This document shows, one piece after another, positions 49,392 to 58,642 of a stretch of 64,000 bases of DNA. The notes beneath the pieces are model-generated. The model did no database searches. It was not told where the DNA came from and saw nothing but the letters and a program-made list of their open reading frames with translations. A program made the translations under genes and the position numbers. Origin of the DNA: Streptomyces sp. NBC_00287 (GTDB lineage: Bacteria > Actinomycetota > Actinomycetes > Streptomycetales > Streptomycetaceae); the NCBI RefSeq assembly GCF_036173105.1, contig NZ_CP108053.1, forward strand, positions 6,076,001-6,140,000. Direction: 5' to 3'. Position 1 is the stretch's first letter, and each line of letters begins with the position of its first letter.

Positions 49392-52022
49392 GTGAGCGAG
49401 ATACCAGCGAAGGCCACGGAGTCCGAGGACCCGTCGGACGGCGCGAGGACGGGGGCCACGGCTGCCGCCGCGGCCGACGCGAGCAGTGGATCCGGCGATG
49501 GTTCGCCCGCCGAGGTCCTGTGGCAGACCAGTCCGCCCGGCAGCATGTACGACTACATCCGCGTCGCGTCCTTCTCCATCGGCCCCGACGGTCTCGTCGA
49601 CCAGTGGAGCCTGCGCGCCGAGCAGCTCTTCGGCATCCCTGCCGGGCGTGCCGTGGGTATGGACCCCATCGCGGCGTTCATCGACCCCGAGCGGCGCGAG
49701 CTGGGGCACCGCAAGATGGCCGAGATCCTCGACGGCCGGGAGTGGACCGGTGTCGTCCCCTTCCGCAAGCCGGACCCCGAGACCGGCGAGCGCGGGGAGG
49801 AGGCCCTCGCGGAGGTCTACGTCATGCCGACGCGGACCGAGGAGGGCGAGAAGGCGGCCGTCTGCATCGTCGTCGATGTGCGGACCTTGCGCAGAATCGA
49901 GACCGACCTCGCCGCCTCGCAGGCTATTTTCGGCCAATCTCCCTTCGGCTTCCTGCTGATCGACCCCGACCTGCGGGTACGCCGCGCCAACCAGCGGTTC
50001 GCCTCACTGTTCGGCGGCGCCCCGGACGACCATCGCGGCAAGGGCGTCCACGACTATCTGCCCAGGCCCGAGGCGGAGCGGGTCACCGCCACCCTGCGCC
50101 GGGTCCTGGAGACCGGCGAGTCCATCACGGACATGCACGTCACCGGCTTCCTTCCCGGCTCCGACGACCGCCGCCACTGGTCCATCAACCTCTACCGGGT
50201 GCACAGCGGCTCCGGCCGCCCCATCGGCATCGCCTGGCTCGGCACCGACATCACGGCCCGCCGCGCCGCCGCCCGCGAGGCCGCCGCCGCACGGCGCAAT
50301 CTCGCCCTTCTGAACGAGGCCGGCGCCCGGATCGGGAACTCCCTCGACCTGGAGACCACGGCCCGCGAGCTGCTCGACGTCGTCGTCCCCGGCTTCTGCG
50401 ACCTGGCCACGGTCGACCTCTACCAGGGCCTGCTGGCCGGCGACGAGACCCCGCCCGGGCTCGCCGACGGCAGCGCAGAGCTGCGCCGGGTGGCCTTCGC
50501 CAGCGCGGTCTCCGACGCGCCCTTCGTCGGCGGCGGCGCGACCGTCGCGGTCGGCGCGGTCCACCACTACCCCTTCAACTCCCCGTGCGCGGACGCCCTG
50601 CGCACCGCGCGGCCGCGGTTCGTGCCCGCCGAGGAGGGCGGCCTCGTCCAGTCCACGCTGGCCGTGCCGATGGTCGCCCATGACACGGTCGTAGGCCTGG
50701 CGCAGTTCTCCCGGACGAAGGGCAGCGAGCCGTTCGGGGACCGGGACCGGGATCTGGCCGTGGAGCTGGCGGCGCGGGCGGCGGTGTGCATCGACAACGC
50801 CCGCCTCTACCGCAGGGAGCACGAGCGGGCGCTGATACTGCAACGGTCCCTGCTGCCCCCGGGCGACCCGGTCGCCTCCGGCCTGGACATCGCCTGCCGC
50901 TATCTGCCGGGCAACTCCCTCTCGGACCGGCCGAGCGAGGTGGGCGGCGACTGGTTCGACGTCATCGAACTGCCGGGTCACCGTACGGCGTTGGTGGTCG
51001 GCGATGTGATGGGGCGCGGTCTGCGGGCGGCCGTGGCGATGGGCGAACTCCGCTCGGCCGTACGCACCTTGGCCCTGCTGGATCTCGAACCGGCAGAAGT
51101 GCTGAGCGCGTTGGACGAGATCGCGCGGGGCCTCGGGGCGCCGGGCGGCGTCCAGCAGGCGACCCGCGCCGCCCGCCGCCCCCGCGAGGCCGACCTCTCC
51201 GAGGTATACCTGGCGACCTGTGTGTACGCGGTCTACGACTCGGTGACCCGGCGCTGCACCTTCGCCAACGCGGGCCATCTGCCGCCCGTCCTGGTCGAGC
51301 CGGGCGAGGACGCGCTGATGCTGGACGTGCCGCCGGGCATGCCGCTCGGTGTGGGCGGGGAGCCCTTCGAGGAGGTGGAGGTCGAACTCCCCGAAGGTGC
51401 CCTGTTGGCGCTCTACACGGATGGACTGGTCGAAAGCCGCGATCACCCCCTGGACGAGGGCCTGCAGGCCTTCGTAGGAGCGCTGACGGACCCCACCCGC
51501 CCCCTGGAGGACGTCTGCGACCACGTCCTCAACACCCTCGACACGCACCACGGCGAGGACGACATCGCGCTGCTCATGGCCCGCGTCCAGGGCCTGCCCG
51601 CCGATTCCGTCGGCGACTGGACGCTGCCGCGCGAGCCGCGCAGCGTGGGCCGCGCCCGTGAGTACGCCCGCGGCCGGCTCCTCAGCTGGGACCTGGAGCC
51701 GCTCGTCGACACGGCGGAACTCCTGGTCAGCGAGCTGGTGACGAACGCGCTGCGCTACGGCGAGGGCGACATCCGCCTCCGCCTCCTGCTCGACCGCACC
51801 CTGGTCTGCGAGGTCTGGGACGCGGGCCTGGTCCAGCCCCGCCGCCGCAGGGCCCGCGACACGGACGAGGGCGGCCGTGGCCTCCAACTGGTCGGCCTCC
51901 TGAGCGCCGCCTGGGGCTCCCGCCGCACACCACGCGGCAAGACGGTCTGGTTCGAACTCCCGCTCCCGGACGGCGAAACGGGCCTCACGGATCCGGCGGA
52001 GGCGCTGCTGAGCCTGTTCTGA
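49392..52022 (+). CDS. PAS-PAS-GAF-SpoIIE phosphatase-HATPase multidomain regulator
   Basis: An 876-residue signalling protein. An acidic/Ala-rich start (1-45), a first PAS (about 50-165, SMYDYIRVASFSIGPDGLVDQW), a second PAS (170-290, FGQSPFGFLLIDPDLRVRRAN), a GAF domain (300-475), a PP2C-type SpoIIE phosphatase (500-710, EVGGDWFDVIELPG, VGDVMGRGLRAAVAM, FANAGHLPPVLVEPG, YTDGLVESRD, HHGEDDIALLMAR) and a C-terminal GHKL ATPase (740-865, LLVSELVTNALRYGEG, GGRGLQLVGLLS). This carries phosphatase and kinase of a partner-switch module in one protein. GTG at 49392 is eight bases after GGAGGGGA. Its 3' end lies in a tandem duplication. Confidence 0.92.
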   Translation: MSEIPAKATESEDPSDGARTGATAAAAADASSGSGDGSPAEVLWQTSPPGSMYDYIRVASFSIGPDGLVDQWSLRAEQLFGIPAGRAVGMDPIAAFIDPERRELGHRKMAEILDGREWTGVVPFRKPDPETGERGEEALAEVYVMPTRTEEGEKAAVCIVVDVRTLRRIETDLAASQAIFGQSPFGFLLIDPDLRVRRANQRFASLFGGAPDDHRGKGVHDYLPRPEAERVTATLRRVLETGESITDMHVTGFLPGSDDRRHWSINLYRVHSGSGRPIGIAWLGTDITARRAAAREAAAARRNLALLNEAGARIGNSLDLETTARELLDVVVPGFCDLATVDLYQGLLAGDETPPGLADGSAELRRVAFASAVSDAPFVGGGATVAVGAVHHYPFNSPCADALRTARPRFVPAEEGGLVQSTLAVPMVAHDTVVGLAQFSRTKGSEPFGDRDRDLAVELAARAAVCIDNARLYRREHERALILQRSLLPPGDPVASGLDIACRYLPGNSLSDRPSEVGGDWFDVIELPGHRTALVVGDVMGRGLRAAVAMGELRSAVRTLALLDLEPAEVLSALDEIARGLGAPGGVQQATRAARRPREADLSEVYLATCVYAVYDSVTRRCTFANAGHLPPVLVEPGEDALMLDVPPGMPLGVGGEPFEEVEVELPEGALLALYTDGLVESRDHPLDEGLQAFVGALTDPTRPLEDVCDHVLNTLDTHHGEDDIALLMARVQGLPADSVGDWTLPREPRSVGRAREYARGRLLSWDLEPLVDTAELLVSELVTNALRYGEGDIRLRLLLDRTLVCEVWDAGLVQPRRRRARDTDEGGRGLQLVGLLSAAWGSRRTPRGKTVWFELPLPDGETGLTDPAEALLSLF

Positions 52023-52279
52023 CCGGCGCCGGGCGCGGGCTTCCGTACGCCGCCGAAGAGACTCCGCCGGTCACTCCCGCCGCGGACGGGTGCGCGGGCC
52101 GCCGAAGCTCGCGGCCGTCGCGGTGGGCGGGGGCACGGACCAGGCGGAGGCGCTACTGAGCCTGTTCTGACCGGCGCCGGGCGCGGGCTTCCGTACGCCG
52201 CCGAAGAGGCCCCGCCGGTCACTCCCGCCGGGCACGGGTCCGCGGCCCGCCGAAGCTCGCCGCCGTCGCGGTGAGCGGG
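51995..52279. repeat. Tandem duplication, two copies of about 137 bp with a 148-bp period
   Basis: 51995-52131 recurs at 52143-52279 with only a few changes. Each copy holds the last codons and stop of the phosphatase gene (AEALLSLF, stop) followed by the reversed 3' end of the convergent coiled-coil gene (TATAASFGGPRTR ... RRE, stop). Only the outer versions belong to the intact genes; the inner ones (phosphatase tail near 52143-52170 and reverse tail near 52071-52125) are non-functional relics. Confidence 0.88.
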
Positions 52280-53706
52280 CGGCCGCGCGTGCGTACGTCC
52301 TGCTCCGCCAGCTCCCGGGCCCGGCGGGCGAGGGCGTCGGCGGTGAGCAGGTCTGTGAGGCCGGGGGTGGCGGCGAGCAGCCGCTGGGCCTCCGCGAGCC
52401 GGGTGCGAGGTGCGCTGCCGACCGCGCCGCGGTGGGTGGTGATGTGGTCGTCCGCGGCGGCCGCAGCACGGTGCGCCACGAGCGACGCGGCCGCCGACAG
52501 GACCCCGGCCCGCCCAGAGGCGACCGGCACGACACCCCGCACGATCCGCCGCAGCGCATCCAGCGGGTCGTACGGCCCTCCGGTCGCCTCGTCCCGTACG
52601 TCCGCCAGGACGCCGTCGGCATGGCCGATCCGGACCTCCGGTGGGCCCCCGGGGGCGCCGGTGGTCCGCTGCCGTGCTCCGGCGATCTCCGACTCCGCGC
52701 CGGTGAGCGCGGCCGGTACCAGTCCCGCCGCGGCGGCCAGCTCTCTTGCCAGCCGTTCGACCCCCTCGACGAACACGAGGGCCTGGGCGATCGCACCCTC
52801 GGCGGCACGCAGATTGCGGATGGCCCGTTCCGTCTCGCCGAGGTCGGCGCCCTGCCGGGCCTCGTTGAGCCGGGAGGTGGCGAACACGAGCCGGTCCTTG
52901 GCCTGTTCTACGTAGCCGGACACATCGGCGATGGCCGCGGGACCGTACCGCTTGCCGAGTTCGGCAAGTGTGGCGCCGGCGCCCGCGGTACGGCCGGTCA
53001 GTTCCCGGAACCGGGCCTCGGCGACCTCCAACGCCCCGCCCACATCCCCCTCGAGCCCCCGCAGCTGATCGAACCCGGCCGCCTCCGCGTCCAGCCGCCG
53101 CCCCGCCTCCTCGCACCGCCCGACGATCCCCGCGAGCACCTGCTGCCGCCGGGTGTCGTCGTCCGGAACCCCGTCGTCGAAGCGCTGCCGCATACGGAAC
53201 GCGGAGGCGAGCTCGCCCTCGGCGTCCCGGAGGGCCTGCGCGAAGGGCGCGACGGCCTCGGCCCCCGCCCGGGCCTCGGCAAAGGAGAACTCCTCCCGAC
53301 TGGTCCGCACCCAGTCGTCGGCGTCGACGAGGAGCCCCCGCGCCCGTTCGTCCAGCTCACCGAGCGGCGGCCCCTGCGCCGGGAGCGGCTCACCGCCGGG
53401 GGTGGTCCGAGTCCGCAGCCGTCGGGTCCGCCGCACATACCCGTATCCGGCGATCGCGACTGCGGCCACGGCCGCGACGAGCGGCAACGCGAGATCACCG
53501 GGCGAGGACTCCGGCTCCTCCTGGGCGGAGGCACCCGCGACGGGCCGCTCCGAACCGACCGCAACCGGAGCGTCCACCCCCGACGTCATCCCCGGCAACA
53601 CCAGCCACGCCAAGGCGACCAACACACCCACCACGGCATGCACGACCAGCACGGATATGTGCCCGGCGGCCCGCCGAGGCCGGCCCCGGATCATGGATGA
53701 CGTCAC
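52219..53706 (-). CDS. Membrane-anchored coiled-coil protein (TPM-protein C-terminal type)
   Basis: A 495-residue protein with two N-terminal hydrophobic helices (HISVLVVHAVVGVLVALAWL and LALPLVAAVAAVAIAGYGYV) and then a long alpha-helical, coiled-coil body rich in Ala/Glu/Arg. It resembles the region that follows the TPM domain in Streptomyces TPM-domain proteins, but the TPM domain itself is missing. GTG at 53706 is seven bases after TACGCT (53719-53714), so a leaderless start fits. It ends inside the tandem duplication. Confidence 0.75.
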   Translation of the reverse strand: MTSSMIRGRPRRAAGHISVLVVHAVVGVLVALAWLVLPGMTSGVDAPVAVGSERPVAGASAQEEPESSPGDLALPLVAAVAAVAIAGYGYVRRTRRLRTRTTPGGEPLPAQGPPLGELDERARGLLVDADDWVRTSREEFSFAEARAGAEAVAPFAQALRDAEGELASAFRMRQRFDDGVPDDDTRRQQVLAGIVGRCEEAGRRLDAEAAGFDQLRGLEGDVGGALEVAEARFRELTGRTAGAGATLAELGKRYGPAAIADVSGYVEQAKDRLVFATSRLNEARQGADLGETERAIRNLRAAEGAIAQALVFVEGVERLARELAAAAGLVPAALTGAESEIAGARQRTTGAPGGPPEVRIGHADGVLADVRDEATGGPYDPLDALRRIVRGVVPVASGRAGVLSAAASLVAHRAAAAADDHITTHRGAVGSAPRTRLAEAQRLLAATPGLTDLLTADALARRARELAEQDVRTRGRPLTATAASFGGPRTRARRE

Positions 53707-53790
53707 ATTTCGGAGCGTATGAGCAGCAATGCCTCAGCGCGACCGGGATGACCCGTGGTGGAGCGCAGAACGCGAGACAAGGGGACGGGA

Positions 53791-54906
53791 ATGAACCAGG
53801 AGACGCAGGAGCAGACCGAGGGCTCCGACACTCCCCCTGAGTCCGCTGCGACACCGACGGCCCCGGAGGAGCCGGAGAAGCCGCGGAAGCCCAAGAAATG
53901 GCGCCGCAGAGCCACCCGCACCGCCCTGGCCCTCACCCTCGCCCTGCTCCTCCCCACCCTCACCGCCGCCCTGGCCCTCCGCCTGAACTACACGGGCGAC
54001 CCCGAGGACGGCACGTACACCAGAAACCGCGACGCCATCTGGCTCGGCCACGCCTGGATGGACGGCCGCAAACGCGACGCGGACGTCACCGCACTCGTGC
54101 ACCGCCTGAAAACCACCGGCATCCGCGACGTCTACGTCCACGCAGGCCCCCTCAACCACGACGGCACCCTCCCGGAAACCAAGTACCCGCGCGCCCGCTG
54201 GTTCCTGAGCGCCGTACACCAACAAGCGCCGCACATCCGCGTCCAGGCCTGGCTGGGCGACAAACTCGCCGGCGAGGGCCCGGACGGCCTGCACCTGGAG
54301 AACCCGGCCACCCGCGCAGCCGTCGCCACCTCGACCCGTCAGATCCTCGACACCGGATTCGACGGCGCCCACTTCGACCTGGAACCCCTCCACTCGGGCG
54401 ACACGGACTACCTCACCCTCCTCGACGCCCTGCACCGCGAAACACAAGCCCGCGACGTCCCCCTCTCGGTCGCCGCCCATCAGATAGACCCGCTCCCCGC
54501 CCTGCACTCGGTCGCCGGATTCCTCACCGGCCACCCCAAGTGGTGGTCGCAGAAGTTCTTCGGCGAGGTCGCGAGCAGGGTCGACCAGATCGCCGTCATG
54601 TCGTACGACACCGCCATGCCGCTGGAGAGCCTGTACGGCGGCTATGTCGCCCAGCAGACCTCCCTCGCCCTGGAGGTCACCCCGCCCACCACCGACCTGC
54701 TGATGGGCCTGCCCTTCTTCCACGAGAGCGACATCGGTCACCACGAGTCCGCCGAGACCGTCTCCGCCGCCGTACGGGGTACCCGCCTCGGCCTGTCCCG
54801 CACCGACCCGGACCGGGAGCGCTTCGGCGTCGCCCTGTACGTGGACTTCGCGGCCGAAGCGGGCGACTGGACCGCGTACCGGAAGGGATGGGCACCGAAT
54901 ATGTAA
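53791..54906 (+). CDS. Membrane-anchored GH18-like TIM-barrel protein
   Basis: A 371-residue protein: acidic/Pro-rich cytoplasmic start, one transmembrane helix (about 50-70, ALALTLALLLPTLTAALAL) and an external domain with a chitinase-like (GH18) active-site strand (FDGAHFDLEP, near 190) and VDQIAVMSYDTAMP. The DxxDxE signature is altered (HFDLE), so catalysis on glycans is uncertain. ATG at 53791 follows AAGGGGACGGGA. No sugar-pathway genes are near. Confidence 0.75.
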   Translation: MNQETQEQTEGSDTPPESAATPTAPEEPEKPRKPKKWRRRATRTALALTLALLLPTLTAALALRLNYTGDPEDGTYTRNRDAIWLGHAWMDGRKRDADVTALVHRLKTTGIRDVYVHAGPLNHDGTLPETKYPRARWFLSAVHQQAPHIRVQAWLGDKLAGEGPDGLHLENPATRAAVATSTRQILDTGFDGAHFDLEPLHSGDTDYLTLLDALHRETQARDVPLSVAAHQIDPLPALHSVAGFLTGHPKWWSQKFFGEVASRVDQIAVMSYDTAMPLESLYGGYVAQQTSLALEVTPPTTDLLMGLPFFHESDIGHHESAETVSAAVRGTRLGLSRTDPDRERFGVALYVDFAAEAGDWTAYRKGWAPNM

Positions 54907-54961
54907 CCGCTTCGTCGGGCAGACGTCATTTGTGCTTTGCCGGATTGCGCGGTTCTGTTTG

Positions 54962-54990
54962 TTGTGAATGGCCTGTGCACGACCTACGGT
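54962..54990 (+). promoter_or_regulatory. Promoter of the TTA-containing methyltransferase gene
   Basis: TTGTGA, a 17-base spacer and TACGGT, in a relatively AT-rich 119-base gap. The predicted start is near 54997, leaving a short leader with GAAGG before the ATG at 55026. Confidence 0.55.
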
Positions 54991-55025
54991 CCACATCTCC
55001 CATTTCCAGTGAAGGCCAAACAACC

Positions 55026-55946
55026 ATGCGAGCCTTAATCACCAGCAAAGCCGCCCGACGCGCCCTGCGCCCGCTCGTGCAGCTGATCGACCAGCGCATC
55101 GAACGGGAGGTCCGCCGTCATATCGAGGTCTCCTCGAAGGACGCGCTCCAGAAGGAACTGAGGACGCTGCGAAACCGCCAGCGCCCGCTGGAGCTCTTCT
55201 TCGACGGCACCGGCCGCGGCGCGTCCCGGCTGCCCTCGGCGCCCCATCTCAACCGCACCATCATGGAGCTGGAGCAGGCCACCGGCGCCGACCGAGCGGC
55301 CTGCGAGCGCAATGTGGCCCAGGCCTTCCGGCTGCTCATCGCGATGGAGGCGCTCGGCGTCGGACGGATCGCCGGCGGCACGATGAACATCGTCGGCAAG
55401 CTCTCCGCCGTACCGCTGCTCGACCCGCCGACCGACGAGGTCCTCGAAATCGGCACCCTGTACGGGATGTTCAGCGCCGCCCTCATCCGGATGATGGAGC
55501 GCGCGGGACGGCAGCCGAGCCTGACCATCGTGGATCCCCTCGCCGGGACCCAGCTCCAGCCCGGCGCCACCATGGGCACCGACGCCTCCGGCACCCCGGT
55601 CAACCTGGCCGCCGTACGCACCAATCTGAGCCTCGCCGGAGCGGCCGGCACCGCCGCCCGCATCCAGCAGGGCTTCTCCGAGGACCCCGAGGTCAGAGCG
55701 CTGGTCGCCGACCGGCCCTACGGCGTGGTCATCGTCGACGGCGATCACTCCGCCGCCGGTGTCGCCGCGGACCTGGAGTGGGCGGAGCAGATCGTCGCGC
55801 CGGGCGGGATCGTCGTACTCGACGATTTCGGGCACCCCAAGTGGCCCGGGATCAAGGAGGCGTTCGAGAAGCACATGACCACGGACACCCGGTTCAAGTT
55901 CCTCGGCCAGGTGGCCCACTCGGGGTATCTGCGGGCGCGGACCTGA
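55026..55946 (+). CDS. Class I SAM-dependent methyltransferase, TTA codon 4
   Basis: A 306-residue protein. The second half is a Rossmann methyltransferase of the O-methyltransferase/class I type: VLEIGTLYGMFSAALIRMM (SAM motif I), LTIVDPLAG (motif II acid) and VVIVDGDHSAAGVAADLEWAEQIVAPGGIVVLDDF. The first third (1-100) is a basic helical domain of unknown role. Codon 4 is TTA (MRAL), so translation should need the bldA tRNA, a common mark of developmental or specialised-metabolism genes. Methyl acceptor unknown. Confidence 0.85.
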   Translation: MRALITSKAARRALRPLVQLIDQRIEREVRRHIEVSSKDALQKELRTLRNRQRPLELFFDGTGRGASRLPSAPHLNRTIMELEQATGADRAACERNVAQAFRLLIAMEALGVGRIAGGTMNIVGKLSAVPLLDPPTDEVLEIGTLYGMFSAALIRMMERAGRQPSLTIVDPLAGTQLQPGATMGTDASGTPVNLAAVRTNLSLAGAAGTAARIQQGFSEDPEVRALVADRPYGVVIVDGDHSAAGVAADLEWAEQIVAPGGIVVLDDFGHPKWPGIKEAFEKHMTTDTRFKFLGQVAHSGYLRART

Positions 55947-55949
55947 TCC

Positions 55950-56717
55950 CTAGGTCCGCCTGCGGATCTTGTTGCCCAGCCACACCAGCGGGTCGTACTT
56001 GCGGTCCACGGCCCGCTCCTTCAGCGGGATCAGCGCATTGTCCGTGATCTTGATGCCCTCGGGGCAGACCTCCGTACAGCATTTGGTGATGTTGCAGTAA
56101 CCGAGGCCGTGTTCGTCCTGGGCGGTGCTCTTGCGGTCCAGGCCGGACTCGGCGGCGGCGTCCAGTGGGTGCATGTCGAGTTCGGCGACGCGCATCAGGA
56201 AGCGCGGTCCTGCGAACGCCTGCTTGTTCTCCTCGTGGTCGCGGACCACATGGCAGGTGTCCTGGCACAGGAAGCACTCGATGCACTTGCGGAACTCCTG
56301 CGAGCGGTCCACGTCCTCCTGCATCATCCGGTACTCGCCGGGGCCGACTCCCTCGGGCGGCACGAAGGCCGGGACCTCGCGCGCCTTGGTGTAGTTGAAG
56401 CCGACGTCCGTGACGAGATCCCGGACGACCGGGAAGGCGCGCAGGGGCGTCACCGTGATCGTCTCCTCGCGGGTGAACACCGACATCCGCGTCATGCACA
56501 TCAGGCGCGGCCGACCGTTGATCTCCGCCGAGCACGAACCGCACTTGCCCGCCTTGCAGTTCCAGCGGACGGCGAGATCCGGGGTCTGGGTGGCCTGGAG
56601 GCGGTGGATGATGTCGAGGACCACCTCGCCGTCGTTCACCTCGACCTTGAAGTCCTCCAGGCCGCCGCCCCCGACGTCACCCCGCCACACCTTGAAGCGG
56701 GCCTCGTAGCTGCTCAC
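55950..56717 (-). CDS. sdhB: Succinate dehydrogenase iron-sulfur subunit
   Basis: A 255-residue SdhB with the N-terminal [2Fe-2S] ferredoxin motif (WNCKAGKCGSCSAEINGRPRLMC) and C-terminal cluster cysteines (KCIECFLCQDTCH and CNITKCCTEVCPEGI). The GTG start overlaps the sdhA stop by four bases. Last gene of the operon; it passes electrons from succinate to quinone as part of complex II. Confidence 0.96.
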   Translation of the reverse strand: MSSYEARFKVWRGDVGGGGLEDFKVEVNDGEVVLDIIHRLQATQTPDLAVRWNCKAGKCGSCSAEINGRPRLMCMTRMSVFTREETITVTPLRAFPVVRDLVTDVGFNYTKAREVPAFVPPEGVGPGEYRMMQEDVDRSQEFRKCIECFLCQDTCHVVRDHEENKQAFAGPRFLMRVAELDMHPLDAAAESGLDRKSTAQDEHGLGYCNITKCCTEVCPEGIKITDNALIPLKERAVDRKYDPLVWLGNKIRRRT

Positions 56718-58642
56718 TCGTAGAGCTCCTCTTCGGCGAGGTACTTGACCAGCTCCTCCTTGTCGAAGAGGGCGAGCAGGTCAGGGCGGATGGGGTCGGT
56801 GGTCTCCCGGGTGAGGTCGATCTGGCCGCGCTCCGGGTCGGTCGCCGCGAGGCCGCCGGTGGGGTCGGCCAGCCGGCACAGCAGGTTGATGTTGCGCCAG
56901 GTGCGCTCCATCGTCGGATGGTCCTCGCGGGTGTGGCCGCCGCGTGACTCGGTGCGCTCCAGCGCGGCCCGCGCCACGCACTCGCTGACCAGCAGCATGT
57001 TCCTGAGGTCCAGCGCGAGGTGCCAGCCGGGGTTGAACTGGCGGTGCCCCTCCACCCCGGCCCGCCGGGCGCGTACTCGCAGCTCGGCCAGTTTCTGAAG
57101 GGCGTGCGCCATCTCGCCCTCGCGGCGGATGATGCCGACGAGGTCGTTCATGGTCTGCTGGAGCTCTTGGTGGAGGCTGTACGGGTTCTCCGGCGTGGCC
57201 TCGTCGGGGCTCTCCGCGGAGAAGGGGCGCAGTGCCTCGGCCGCCGCGGTGTCGACCTGGACGTCGTCCACCTCGGGGCGTTCGAAGGCGAGGGCCGCCG
57301 CGTATTCGGCCGCGTGCCAGCCCGCCCGGCGCCCGAACACCAGCAGGTCGGAGAGGGAGTTGCCGCCGAGCCGGTTGGAGCCGTGCATACCGCCCGCGAC
57401 CTCACCGGCCGCGAAGAGACCGGGCACCCCGCGCGCGGCCGCCGTGTCGGACTCGACCGCGATGCCGCCCATCACGTAGTGACAGGTCGGCCCGACCTCC
57501 ATCGCCTCCGCCGTGATGTCCACGTCCGCCAGCTCCTTGAACTGGTGGTACATGGACGGCAGTCGGCGTTTGATCACCTCGGCGGGCATCCGCGTCGACA
57601 CGTCCAGGAAGACCCCGCCGTGCGGGGAGCCGCGGCCCGCCTTCACCTCGGAGTTGATCGCACGGGCGACCTCGTCGCGGGGAAGCAGCTCAGGGGGACG
57701 CCGGTTGTTGTCCGGGTCGTCGTACCAGCGGTCGCCCTCCTCCTCGGATTCGGCGTACTTCTCCTTGAAGACGTCAGGGATGTAGTCGAACATGAACCGT
57801 TTGCCCTCGGAGTTCCTGAGCACCCCGCCGTCGCCGCGCACCGACTCGGTGACGAGGATGCCCTTCACCGACGGCGGCCAGACCATGCCCGTCGGGTGGA
57901 ACTGCACGAACTCCATGTTCAGCAGCGGCGCGCCCGCGAGCAGCGCCAGCGCGTGGCCGTCGCCGGTGTACTCCCACGAGTTCGACGTCACCTTGAAGGA
58001 CTTGCCGATGCCACCGGTGGCGATCACCACGGCGGGGGCTTCCAGGACGAAGAAACGGCCGGTCTCACGGTCGTAGGCGAAGACACCGGAGACTCGATTG
58101 CCGTCCTTCAGGACCCGGGTGACCGTGCACTCCTGGAAGACCTTCAGGCGGGACTCGTAGTCCCCGGTCTCCTTGAAGTCCTGCTGCTGCAAGGCAACGA
58201 TCTTCTGCTGGAGGGTGCGGATCAGTTCGAGCCCGGTGCGGTCGCCGACGTGGGCCAGGCGCGGGTACTCGTGGCCGCCGAAGTTGCGCTGGGAGATCCG
58301 GCCGTCCTTCGTACGGTCGAACAGGGCGCCCCAGGTCTCCAGCTCCCACACCCGGTTCGGGGCCTCCTGCGCGTGCAGTTCGGCCATCCGCCACTGGTTG
58401 AGGAACTTGCCGCCGCGCATGGTGTCGCGGAAGTGGACCTGCCAGTTGTCGTGCTCGTTGGCGTTGGCCATTGCGGCCGCGATCCCGCCCTCGGCCATCA
58501 CCGTGTGCGCCTTGCCGAACAGCGACTTGCAGATCACCGCCGTACGGGCGCCCCGCTCGCGCGCCTCGATCGCGGCCCGCAGTCCGGCGCCGCCCGCGCC
58601 GACCACGACGACGTCCCACTCCTGCCGGTCCACCACGGACAT
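56714..58642 (-). CDS. sdhA: Succinate dehydrogenase flavoprotein subunit
   Basis: A 642-residue flavoprotein: FAD motif VVVVGAGGAGLRAAIEARERG at 11-31, the covalent-FAD histidine region KAHTVMAEGGIAAAM, substrate-site HPTGM and RGDGGVLRN, and GEVAGGMHGSNRLGGNSL. The start at 58642 overlaps the membrane-subunit stop (TGATG); a longer in-frame reading upstream is not real. This is the actinobacterial type with a single large cytochrome b subunit. Confidence 0.96.
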   Translation of the reverse strand: MSVVDRQEWDVVVVGAGGAGLRAAIEARERGARTAVICKSLFGKAHTVMAEGGIAAAMANANEHDNWQVHFRDTMRGGKFLNQWRMAELHAQEAPNRVWELETWGALFDRTKDGRISQRNFGGHEYPRLAHVGDRTGLELIRTLQQKIVALQQQDFKETGDYESRLKVFQECTVTRVLKDGNRVSGVFAYDRETGRFFVLEAPAVVIATGGIGKSFKVTSNSWEYTGDGHALALLAGAPLLNMEFVQFHPTGMVWPPSVKGILVTESVRGDGGVLRNSEGKRFMFDYIPDVFKEKYAESEEEGDRWYDDPDNNRRPPELLPRDEVARAINSEVKAGRGSPHGGVFLDVSTRMPAEVIKRRLPSMYHQFKELADVDITAEAMEVGPTCHYVMGGIAVESDTAAARGVPGLFAAGEVAGGMHGSNRLGGNSLSDLLVFGRRAGWHAAEYAAALAFERPEVDDVQVDTAAAEALRPFSAESPDEATPENPYSLHQELQQTMNDLVGIIRREGEMAHALQKLAELRVRARRAGVEGHRQFNPGWHLALDLRNMLLVSECVARAALERTESRGGHTREDHPTMERTWRNINLLCRLADPTGGLAATDPERGQIDLTRETTDPIRPDLLALFDKEELVKYLAEEELYE

